64,000 nucleotides of DNA from Gordius sp. MW1 (Eukaryota > Nematomorpha > Gordioida > Gordea > Gordiidae), in the NCBI GenBank assembly GCA_964036665.1, contig OZ038526.1:22568001-22632000 (forward strand), in the 5' to 3' direction. Positions 26,201 through 36,508 of the stretch are shown piece after piece. A program made the translations under genes and the position numbers. The notes below the pieces were generated by a model that had not been told where the DNA came from, searched no databases, and was given only the letters and a program-made list of their open reading frames with translations. Each line of letters opens with the position of its first letter. Position 1 is the stretch's first letter.

Positions 26201-29200
26201 ATATGAAATAATTTATAATGTGAAAGGTCCGAATGATTTTATGAACCCACTATTTTTAGTATATATTTATATAATAAGACAAACCAAATGCCAATTCTGT
26301 TTTAGTCATCAAATCCGACTAAAATTAAATGTTTTTGAAAAAATTGCTTATTAATGCTGTTACTTATTATACAATAATACCATTATTTTATTTTTCTAGT
26401 TAGCTGATTTATTTGAAATACAATTTTCTTTAATATAATAAAATAATTAATTGAAGGATGGATAATTATTAAAAATATGCTTCTATGATCGACCACGTGA
26501 TAATAATGACAAAAACTGCATAATTTAAATTTTATTTATTTAATTTAAATAGTCTGTTAAACCCCAATAATTTTAACCGTATACTGTAACATTTTTATTA
26601 TACTTTTAAATATCTAATTCGAGAAAACTTGAGCTTTGTATGTATGACGTCATTATTGAATATGCTGCTATAAATGAAACTGGACGGGAAATGTCAGAAA
26701 TTTTTAAAACAAAAAGGTATTTTAGGAATCTGAAAAAGCTATTTTACCCCTGGCCTATCTGGGCATCTACGGCTAAATTTTCGCTCGAATCGGATCTGAA
26801 GTTTCAGAATTTAGCCCTTTTTTAAAACCAAAAGGCCGAGAAATGTCCGATATTTTTAAAACTAAAAGGAATTTTAGCAATCTGAAAAAGCTATTTTACA
26901 CCTGGCCGCCCTGAGAACCTACGGGTAAAGTTTCGCGCGAATCGGGCCGGTAGTTTCAGAATTTATTCTCATTTAATTAAAATTAATGATAGATAAATAA
27001 TGACATTTATATATTAATAGCATTTACTCAGAATAATCAACGTTGGACTATTTTATATTACATTTAAATTATATATACTTTCATCTTTCTCATTTAAAAT
27101 ATCTCATTTAATGATAATGAGAAAAATTCATCTTTTTCAACTATATATTTTCTCAAATAATCTATAATTTTATTTATTTCAGGTTAATTCATTAATTTTA
27201 TGTTGTCACCGTTAAGAAAAGATGACGTTTAAGAAATTTAATTCATAAATGTTATGTTGTCTTGTCACCGTTGAGAAAAGATGACGTTTAAGAAATTTAA
27301 TTCATAAATTTTATATTGTCACCGTTAAGAAAAGATTACGTTTTACTACAAACTACTATAAGTGATACACTTTTACTACAGAACTGTCTGTATATTCAAA
27401 TTTTCGACGAACGCGAGGAGGTGCGCTTGATTGACATTTTATTGAACGTCAAAACGCATAAAACCCAATATCTTGAAAATTAAAAGGAATTTTAGAAATC
27501 TGAAAAAGCTATTTTACCCCTGGCCGCCCTGGGAACCTAGGGGTAAATTTTCGCGCGAATCGGGCCGGTAGTTTCAGAGATTAGCCCTTACATACATATA
27601 TACACTTTACTTTATATATATAGATTAATTCAAAATCCAACTCGGCTCGATATGTAAATTAAATTAAAAAATTCACTATCGCTTTTTTCTTGAGGAGTTC
27701 CATCTAATAATTGCCAACCTCCATACCCTTTGGGCAAATCTGGTCTGGCCATCCAACATTCTGTCCAAACGTGAAAAGTCCTAAATTTCCACAATAATAT
27801 ATTAATTTTGAAAAATATAAAAAAATATTAAAATTGTAATGAATCTATTTAAACACTAAAAATATGATATATTGACTTAAAAAAGGATTTAAAACTTATA
27901 CATAAAGATGGCAACCTGGGAAATTTCCCTAGGGAAATTAATTTTTCCCTAGTAAAAATGTACCAAAACAATATGTACTTTTAAATATTAATTTTGTTTT
28001 TTTATACTATCCACAACTCTTTTAATCGTAAAATATATCATTTGTACCTCTTTAAAAATACGAATTTCTATCTTTCTAATAAATTCCCAATGATAAAGGA
28101 TTTATTGGGATAGAAAGGAATTTCATTCTCATAAATTCTAAATATTTTATTTCTTTAAGTTCCGCGAATTTTCCGCGAATATTTATAAGCTTTAATTTTC
28201 CGTACGTTACATTTTCTTAATTTAATTTCTACTAAGCCAAAGAAAAATAAAATAATTAATTTAACGAGTGATAGTGAAGTAATAATTAATAATCGCTAAA
28301 TCATGATAATTGATAATCGCTAAAGCAGGGTAATAAAAATATATCTATTCTTATCAGCGCGATATTAACAATCTATTTATATCGTAGAGATATTAACAAT
28401 CTATTTTTATCGTAGAGGTATTAACATCATGACTTATCATCAGTCATCCTAACTCCGCGTAAAGTAAATTTGATCGTATGCGTGGGGGGTGAATGAATAT
28501 AATTTGTGGATAACAACCGGGATGAGTACAAGGGGTAATAATATGAAAACGTTACATAAAATTATGAATAAGAGAAAGGGTAGAACTTAGTCTATGGGTA
28601 GAACACCAAACTTTCCACCTTTTAAAGCATTAAAATTTACGTTAAATTTACATCTTTGAAAATTTTAAAATTTGTATACATCTGGATTTAGGTGGAACTA
28701 AACATACATTTCGTTACAAATGAACATTTAGCCATATTTGTTCGCTTTTGAGGCACTAATTGGCCTTATTCTGAATAATGAACATGCACATTCTTACACT
28801 TTGATCTAATATCCTAGCTAAATGCTAATTTACTCATGCACAGATATTATGCTCTAAATTGGACCTTTTTTTAAATTGGGCTTTATTAATATATTCATAT
28901 GGATTGTATTGTTAAATATTTATATCAGGGGCAGGAAAATGTCTAAAACATGATTTCTGGGGAGGGGGGGGGCAAAATGATGAAATATTGAAATACGAAC
29001 CATAAGTAGTTAAATTTGAAAGAAAATAAAATATAAGAGGCAGCCCTCCCTCTTTTTGGTTAATCACATGTAATTGTTCATTATATTTAGTCCGATTCAT
29101 AAATTCACTTAAAAGATAAATGCAAAATTTACTTTAATAGATAATAATTTAAATTTTAGATGGCAGTATAAGGGAAAATTTTATTTGGAAAGGTTTTTTT

Positions 29201-32200
29201 TTCTCTATTCTAGTGTAATTAAAAAATATTTAATATGAAATTTGTTTATAAAATAAATTAATATGGGATAGCCCATCATTAAAAACATTTCTTAACACCA
29301 TACTTTTGAAAAGAAGTGAGTAGTCATTTCAATGGAAAAATGTTTGCTTTTGTGATTATATTTGTATATTTTAAAAAATACATTACATTAAAAATAAAAC
29401 TAAACATTCATTTAAATTTAACTTCTCTTGTTAACTTTTGGATTATAAATTTGTGTGTTTGTTTTAATATTTTATAAGATATTTAACGTACCCATATCCA
29501 CACTTTAATACTGGTAAAATTGCAGGCAGACATTTGAGCATTAAATCATTTTTTGAGCTATCAGCTTTAAATGGATGATATAAAATTTTGAAATAATTTG
29601 TATTAACTCTGTTTGTCACCCAAGAAAAACATAATATATTGATTATTTTTTATATATGATATATAATTGAAAATATTTAATTATAAATTAAGAAACAAAC
29701 ATTTTAATTGACACCTTTAGTTAATTAATAGTCTAACAAGTGTCTAATTTTGTGAACATATTAACATAAGATAACACTTTATTGAAAACTACCTTTTAAA
29801 ATTAGCTAGCTTAAGTTAGTCATGCTAGGAAAACATTTATGTCAATTGCAATTTATAAAACATGTAATAAATGTATATTTTTTCAAAAATACAACCATTA
29901 TACTTTAATTATTCTTACATAAGCATTTAATTTTTACAACTCCACCTTTTTAACTTTTCATATCGAATAAAATGTCTACATTCCCCTATTTTTGCCGTTA
30001 TTTCCTCTAAAAAAATTCCCATTTATTCCCTACTTTTCCCCAAAATTCCCGGAAAAATTTACCTAATTAAAATTCCCGGGAAAAAATCCATCTCTACAAA
30101 TACATTATTTTTCAATAAATATTTTATAATTAAAAATTTTAAAATTGAAAAAAAAAAAAATTAAAGAAATTTGGGGAAACGAAAAAAATTATTTTTGAAA
30201 ATTAATTAATTTATACCAATATGAGTCTTGTGTTTCATTATCTATCAGCTGCATTTTTTCGTTGTAAATTTGGTCAACTGACAAATTTCCATCCACATCA
30301 TGGGCACTGTTATAATTTGAAATGGTTCTGGCGGGAATTCCAAACGCTCTTAAAACTGCGATAAATCCCGAAATAGATTTAATTTGAAAAATAAATTAAA
30401 ATAATATTTAATTTATATAAAGCCAATTCAATTTATAAAAAAAAACTCATTTAACTTTTAAAGAATTTCATATATTTAGAAAAATCCTTATGATAAAAAC
30501 AAATATTTTATAAATTTTTTGAAATAATTTATTATTTTTGTCCAAAGTGTGTTTTTCGTATAATTCGCAAATTTAAATATTGAATATTATTTCTTTTTAA
30601 TTAAAACCTTTTAAAAAAATATTCAAATAATCTTCTTTAATTTAAATATTTTTAAATCTTATATATAAAAATGAAACTATGTATGTATGTATGCCGCCAC
30701 CAATTTTGGAGAACTACCGGACCGATTTGGCTCACACAATTTATTCCTGCCACTCCGGAGCGTGTTTTAAGATATGTTCCAGCCAAATCGGTCCAGTAGT
30801 TTTCGAGATATTTTGTTTTATGCGTTTTGACGTTGTATCGAACGTCAATCAAACGCCCTCATCACGTACTGCTGCGTATCTTATCTATCGTGTAGGTAGT
30901 GTGATAGATGCAGTAGGCATGTGTTGCGGAAAATGAAAACTTTTTACGCACTTTGAAACATATGAAAGCCATTTTTTGCTTATTTTTCTTCACGTCAATT
31001 AATTTTATTATTATAGGACGGTCGTGTCCCCCCCCCCTCCTGCGTGGCTAAATAAATTAAAAAATCTAATTTTGTAATTTTTTGCACGTTAAATAAGAAG
31101 AAAAATAAAAATACTTTTAACAAAGTGCCAATAAATGTTGATATATCCATGGGCGTACCCAGGTTTTGAATTAGGGGAGGGGGGCAGATTAAAAAAAAAG
31201 GTCTTGACTACCCAAAAATTTTCCTGAGAGCAAAAAAAAATAAAAAAAGGTCTCGACTATCCAAAAATTTTCCTGCGACCGTAATTTAAATTTCATTTTA
31301 CCAAATTATTTATATTTATGTGTAAATTCGCTAATACGCATCTGTATTATTTTGAGTTAAGTTCAAATAGGGGGGGGGGGGGGGGGTAGCCGCGCCCCCT
31401 GCTCCCGCCTGGCTAATTAAGGGGGGGGGGGGGGGTAAAACATAATTTTTTTAATTTTTAAGGGTTTTTGTATTGAAATCCTTCTTTTTTTAAATTAGGA
31501 AGGGGGCAGCCGCGCCCCTTGCTTCCCCCTGGCTAATTAGGGGGGGCAGCCTCCCCTCTGGCTACGCCCATGATTATTATATTGTTTCTTAATTACATAA
31601 AAATAAAAAAAATTGCTTGAAGGGCCAGGGGGCCAAAGATTTTTTCCTTGGGGGGGGCCATGGAGCCAGGTTTTCTCTCTTGGGTGGGCCTGGGCCTTGG
31701 ACCCTCTTTAACTATTTGTTTAAAATTTTTAAAAATTTCAATAATCTGTTCCCCCCCCCTAATTCAAAACCTGGGGACGCCCATGATATATATTCTGCTA
31801 ATACACCCGGGTAAATGGCAAAACAACGTTTGATTTTTCGTTAAATAAACTATATGCGTATCCGTATCCGCCTTTTGTTATATTTTATCATAAAGACCAG
31901 GCGCAATATTTTTTTTGATTATAGGTAAATATGACTTAAAAAATATGCTTCATGAAAATTTAACATTATTGAGGTAAAATTTTGTGTTTTTAACCACCCT
32001 TAAAAATCTCAATTATTTGTTATTTTTCGTTAAATAAACTATATGAGTATCCGTATCCGCCTTTTGTTTATATTTTATCATAAAGGCCAAGCGCGATATT
32101 TTTTTTTGATTATAGGTAAATTTGACTTAAAAAAATTTGCTTCGTGAAAATTTAACTTCGAACATTATTGAGGTAAAATTTTGTGTTTTTAACCACCTAT

Positions 32201-34460
32201 AAAAATATCAATTATTGTTATTTTCGTATAGTTGAGTTTTTTAAAAAATTTTTTGGTAGTTTTAAATTTTCTTATTTAAATTTTTTTTAATATGGCAAAA
32301 CAACGTTTGCCGGGTCAGCTAGTAAATAATATAATTACTTGTAGTAGTAATTCCAGCATAAACCCAACATTGTCCAAATTTGACGGGCTGTCTTGTCCTA
32401 TAATATTTTTGCAGTATTCTCACGCTGCCTTGCCATTCCGTAGGTACCGTTCCACCTCTGTAATCTTCTGACCAATTCCCTTCGATTATGCCCCCCTCTT
32501 CCAACGAATTAACCTACAAATCGTAAAAAACTAATTTAATTCAAATTCGGAAATTAAAATAGAATTATTTTTAAACTATGTCATGATAAATTGAAAAATC
32601 AAAAGAGAATATTACTAAAAAATAATAAATTATTGTCAAAATTCAATTTTTCAAATTTATACTAATATTTTTTGAAATAAATAAGAAACTATGAAAATTA
32701 AAAATTTTTTTGTTTACAACAGCTGATATGGATCTTGCGATTTGAATGGGATCACCTTTGTGTTCATCAGGCAATTTGGAAATTTCCAATGCAAGAAATG
32801 CACAATACAATATATTTTCTTCAAACTAAACCCCAAAAATATTTATTTATTTAATTTATTTAATTATTTATTTTTATTTTTTAGATTACTTGTCCATAAT
32901 TCCACATGCGTGAATGAATGTCTTTAGCTGTTCCCATCCAAATTTTACCAACATCATTTAAAACTCCTTCTGTTCTCCAAGATTCATCTTCCAAATAAAC
33001 AGAATCCCCTAATTTATATTTTTTAAATTAATTTTTAAATTTGTTTATTTAAATTTGCACAAAATTATCAAAAAAATTAAAAATTTTAGGAATTTAAATT
33101 TTTTTAAATTAATATAAAACTTCCACCTGGGTTCCAAGGGTTAAATAGGATAAAAATTGGTTTTCGTTCTTTATAAATGAATTTTTGTCCAGAATCTATC
33201 CTTTCAACAATGATGGATACCTTCCAAGCACCAATTGGAGTGTTAGGCACTGCCCAACACTCCACCCAAACCATATTGCCTTGGATAGATTTCTGTCTAG
33301 CTCCCCAACTATTAACTGGTAATTCTTCCCTATCTACATCTAATACTTGTTTAGTTCCTTTTACTATATTTGGATTATTTCCTAAAAATTAATTTACAAA
33401 ATTATTTTATAAAATTGAAAAATATAACAAAAAAATAAAAATAAATGAATTCTAATTTCAAAATTTGTTACAAAAATCAGTGATATTATTAAATTTATTG
33501 CTATAAGTTAAATAAGAATTAAATATAATTTTTTCCAATTTTTACTTCTAATTTTACTTTATAATTTAATTTTTGAAAATAAATATAATAAATTTACCAA
33601 GGTCAAAAATAAATGTTATTTTAGTATTTTTGGAATTAAATTCATTTTCAAAATAAATTAAAATAGTGAAGGTTTGTCCTCTTCTAACAATCAAAATATT
33701 TTGTCTTCTGACTAAATCAAATTTTTCGGTAAAATGCAATTTTGCATTGGCTTTTGCAGCCAAATCAACTTTCAAAATCTATTTTGCAAATAATTTAAAT
33801 TTAATAAATTTATTATAATAATTTTTCGTAAATTATTTAATTTTTTAAAAAGTTTTACCTGATTTAAAATATTTTTGGGATTAATTTCTTTATATGCCCA
33901 TCTTCCAAAATCAAATGAATCTCCTCTATTAGGTATGTCGGGTCTTATAAGTATATTTCCTTAAAAATTAATTTTTTCATATCAATAAAATTGAAAAAAA
34001 TGATTTTTATAATATGCAAAAAATATTATTTACGAAATAATTAAGGAATATTTAATTATTATTATTATAGGTAAACATATTTTTAAAAAACTTGTCAGTT
34101 ATTATATTTTTTATAATTAAGTAAAAAAGTTCAAAAATCTTAATTTATTTGATTTATAATATTGAGATTTTTTTCCTACAATTTTTATTTAACTCTAGGA
34201 TTTAAAATATTACTTTAATTTAATATTTAAAATATTCCACAATTTAGTTTAAAAATTTTAAAACTTTATTTCTCAAAAATTAAAATTTTGCCTCTATTTG
34301 AATCTTGCCTCTCCCGAAAATAATTGGAATTATTGTTTAAATCATTTGGCGGGCGCGCATTTATGGGCAACCAGTCACGTCCAGCTAATGATCTAAACCG
34401 CATTTCCATTGGTTGATTCAAATCCTCAAACATCCAATCAACATTCTGTCTATCATCCAT
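20242..34460 (-). CDS. Tg: Transglutaminase B (annulin-type), 778 aa
   Basis: Sixteen coding exons on the minus strand: 34460-34292, 33959-33859, 33778-33598, 33381-33127, 33008-32890, 32825-32718, 32513-32339, 30355-30217, 27780-27677, 25839-25674, 24431-24337, 23568-23450, 23299-23134, 22941-22781, 20784-20645, 20380-20242. They total 2337 nt. Lengths equal those of gene A exon by exon except exon 2 (101 versus 104 nt), and all phases are the same. Catalytic residues are Cys360 in FGQCWVYAG, His419 in FHVWTECW with Trp416, and Asp442 in LLDGTPQE. The protein ends [10 protein letters not shown]. Intron 1 appears to use a GC donor (AGAG|GCAAAA), because no GT occurs before the reading frame closes and the exon length then equals that of A. 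It probably crosslinks protein in hemolymph or cuticle; expression differences from A cannot be read here. Introns hold several transposons, all outside coding exons. Confidence 0.92.
21035..21110. repeat. Truncated hAT-type MITE end
   Basis: TAGTGTTGTAAAAATGACTG followed by TTAGTCGACCTTTG and a GACCAAACATAAA word matches the left half of the family exemplified at 18362. The right half is missing. It lies in intron 15 of transglutaminase B, next to a CATAGACT-ended fragment at about 21152-21180. Confidence 0.6.
21677..21818. mobile_element. CATGGGCG-ended MITE
   Basis: A 142-bp palindromic element with ends CATGGGCGTAGCC and GGCTACGCCCATG. It has a poly-G tract near the left end and C-tracts inside, and an AT-rich centre. 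It has no coding capacity. It is in intron 15 of transglutaminase B. Flanking duplication is not clear for this copy; see 24067-24234 for one with an 8-bp duplication. Confidence 0.8.
22525..22678. mobile_element. Mutator-like MITE with 9-bp target duplication
   Basis: A 154-bp element flanked on both sides by GTTATTATT (22516-22524 and 22679-22687). The terminal inverted repeats are about 53 bp, starting GGTG(C/G)CC, including CGCCGAAAACAATC, and reaching TGTCCCCCAGCT. Long TIRs starting with G and a 9-bp duplication are the hallmarks of Mutator-like elements. The small centre is non-coding. It lies in intron 15 of transglutaminase B. Confidence 0.8.
23744..24310. mobile_element. CATAGACT-ended element with two nested MITEs
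   Basis: The outer ends are ATAGACTGG followed by AAACAGCTG on the left and the complementary CAGCTGCTC...CTAGTCTATG on the right. Inside are a hAT-type MITE (about 23812-24003, right end CGTTTTTACAACACTA) and a CATGGGCG MITE (24067-24234). The order of insertion follows from the nesting. It lies in intron 11 of transglutaminase B, ending close to exon 11. Related CATAGACT termini occur at 21152 and 37546. Confidence 0.55.
24067..24234. mobile_element. CATGGGCG-ended MITE with 8-bp target duplication
   Basis: A 168-bp element flanked by TCCTTTAA on both sides (24059-24066 and 24235-24242). The ends are CATGGGCGTAGCCAG and CTGGCTACGCCCATG, with G-runs and C-runs just inside. An 8-bp duplication suggests mobilisation by a hAT- or P-type transposase. 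This copy is the best evidence for the true boundaries of the commonest MITE in the window. Confidence 0.85.
24891..25321. mobile_element. AGATAGACTGCTCAT-ended MITE, copy 1
   Basis: A 431-bp element with inverted ends TAGATAGACTGCTCATG and GATGAGCAGTCTATCTAT, flanked by GATGTAT on both sides (24884-24890 and 25322-25328). The interior shares the word GATGGCGCTATATTATT with a second copy at 38074-38469. It has no coding capacity. It lies in intron 10 of transglutaminase B. Confidence 0.75.
26108..27624 (-). mobile_element. Non-autonomous Helitron, family B
   Basis: Read on the minus strand it starts A|TCTATATATATAAAGTAAAG and ends with the hairpin GCCAAAGCAACGCTTGGC, then CGGGCACAG and CTAG. 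A TC start, a subterminal hairpin and a CTRR end without inverted repeats or target duplication define Helitrons. The base after CTAG is A rather than the usual T. Inside is a threefold tandem of about 57 bp (27184-27346). No RepHel gene is present. It sits in intron 9 of transglutaminase B. Confidence 0.75.
27184..27346. repeat. Three tandem units of about 57 bp
   Basis: The words TGTCACCGTTAAGAAAAG and GACGTTTAAGAAATTTAATT recur three times in a row with few differences, inside the Helitron at 26108-27624. The third unit breaks off after TTACGTTTTAC. Close similarity of units implies recent tandem duplication. Confidence 0.8.
27903..30099. mobile_element. hAT-like element relic, about 2.2 kb
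   Basis: The left end is TAAAGATGGCAACCTGGGAA and the right end, inverted, is TAGAGATGG followed by TTTTTTCCCGGGAA. The 8 bp outside (CTTATACA and CAAATACA) match at six of eight positions. GGGAAATTTCCC palindromes mark the left end. The interior contains short tandem repeats (GATATTAACAATCTATTT words at about 28364-28430) but no intact transposase. It fills most of intron 8 of transglutaminase B. Its boundaries rest on imperfect inverted ends, so the call is tentative. Confidence 0.45.
30657..32322 (+). mobile_element. Non-autonomous Helitron, family A, copy 1
   Basis: It starts A|TCTTATATATAAAAATGAAA and ends with hairpin GGCAAAACAACGTTTGCC, then GGGTCAG and CTAG followed by T. An inner inverted pair (GGACCGATTTGGCT and AGCCAAATCGGTCC) lies near the 5' end. 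G/C-tract MITE material fills about 31149-31790. Two tandem units of about 190 bp occupy 31838-32225. It encodes no helicase. It lies in intron 7 of transglutaminase B, with its end only 16 nt from the donor-side exon boundary at 32339. Confidence 0.85.
31149..31790. repeat. CATGGGCG-family MITE cluster inside Helitron
   Basis: CATGGGCGTACCCAGG at 31149 and GGCTACGCCCATG at about 31572, then a second end GGGACGCCCATG at about 31790, enclose several poly-G and poly-C tracts. The matching Helitron at 58279-59824 carries a related cluster in the corresponding place, so at least one insertion predates spread of this Helitron lineage. Confidence 0.6.
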
Positions 34461-36508
34461 CACTAATATACAATTTTAAAACAATTTCCAAATAAATACA
34501 TAATAACCACTTAATATTATTAAAAAGATTAATTTAAAATTATATATATATTTTGTTTTTGAAAATTAAATCAATTTCTACGATTAAAACAAGTAATTAA
34601 TAATTTTTTGAAGAATTAATTTTAATCATAAATATTATTTAAATAGTTATTTATATTTTTGAAATAAAATAAAAAATATTATTTATGAAATTACCTGGAT
34701 ATTTGTAATAATACTTTATGAATATTTTGTGTTAATCATTTGACAAAATAATTTTTTATAACTATTACCACTTATAAATTTATTCCTTAACAGGATGTCA
34801 CATAAAAATGACATTCTAATGTATTTGCGCGCCAAAATCCGAAAAAAATTGGCGCCAATATTTTTTTTACCAAAATTTAAATATAGTTTATTTGATTAGG
34901 CAATTACCGAATATATATTTTAATCGTAAATTTAATTTTTATTAAATTAATTCAATTATATCTATAGTATTTTATAAAATTTAACTTTTTTCTTTATTAA
35001 GCGCGTTTTTATATTTTTTTTTAGTCGTGTATGTAATTTTTTTGTATACCATTTAATAAAGTTATGTTTAAAAAAAATTAATAAACAATTAATTAAATAA
35101 AAAAAAATTAATTTAATAAATAAATATGTAAATACATAGCATTTTTTTTATTAAGTATTTTTAACGCAAATATGATATATTCTGAACCTTAAAATAATTG
35201 ATATAAATATTTTACAAATTTTTATTTTAAATTTGTATAAAAATAAAACATCATTAAATAAAAAACAATTTGAAAACGTCAAAATAATTAGTAAAGATAA
35301 TTAAAAATGAAATTGCAAGAATCATATACAATTTGCTTTTATTTACTTAAAAAAAAAGTATTCAATTATTTTCCAATTTTGTATTTATTAAAAAGTATTT
35401 AATCAAAATAATATATTAAATAAAAATGTAAAAAACATTTCTAAATCAAAATCACATTTATAATTTAACTAACTTGTACTTATAACAATATTAAATCAAC
35501 TTTGTTTATAATAATTGTAATAAATATTTTAAATAAATAAAAAAATTTTTAAAAACTTGATATTTCTAGAAAATTCCGAAATGAATCTAAAAAACAATAT
35601 CAAAATAATAAGAAAATACCAATTAAATTGGAAAATAAATTGCGAGTATAATAAATATGGTGATAATTCAACCTTGGTCAAAATATAATTTAATTTTGAG
35701 CCCAAGGCCAATTATAAATTATAGTATAATTAAAATGGACAAAACACAAATATTTACTTAATCAAGGCCTTTTTAAAATTATCATTAATAACATTTTTGT
35801 GTTTTGTTGACGAGATTTAATTATTTAAAATTGTAATGTCATTTTTATTAAAATTAAAAATATGCATGTCCGCCACTAAAATACATTGTTTCTACACTTT
35901 GTGGTTCTAAAAGTCAATTCAATATCATTTATTAGGGAAACATTTAAAAAGTTTGTTTATAAATGTAAATAATACTACATTTTATCATTCCTTTAGACTT
36001 TATATTTTCGATAATCTTTTTAATATAATGCAAAATCAAGTTTTTTTAAGACAATTATCGAAACAATAAAACTTTCAATTATTTAGCAAATCCCAAAGGG
36101 AATCGAAAGAAAATAATCTTAAACAATGAAAAATGTATTTTTTAAACTTAATACAAGATTGCAATCACTTTATTAATATGGTGTTGTTTACATTTTAGAC
36201 CTAGAAGTTTCATCAAAATGTAATTTCTCGCTAAAACCAAAGTCAATTATAAAAAGTTAGACAGGACAGGACGGACGGACAATAGTCATTTTCAATATAA
36301 ATAAAAGAGTTTAAACATATTTCTTTTCATAAAACTATATAAAATGGTACACTTTCTAGATTTTCATTATTTCATATATATATATATAACACAATCTAAG
36401 GAATCATACACAAATCAACATTATAATCATTACTATTACTGTATAAATAATAAATAAAATCAATATTTAATGATCAATAATCGAAAATATGAAAAATGGA
36501 TTATATTT
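34461..36508. other. Gap between transglutaminase B start and zinc-finger gene end
   Basis: About 2.05 kb of extremely AT-rich DNA. It should contain the transglutaminase B promoter (right of 34460) and the 3' UTR of the zinc-finger gene (left of 36509). A short GACAGGACAGGACGGACGG run at about 36261-36282 echoes the intron minisatellite at 15 kb, and a (TA)n run lies at about 36376-36390. No gene or defined transposon is seen. Confidence 0.55.

Noticed and set aside
30679-30936. Conserved 85-codon frame repeated at 59521-59802
   Set aside because: It lies inside non-autonomous Helitrons and runs across an inverted repeat; it is shared because the elements are copies, not because it encodes a protein.
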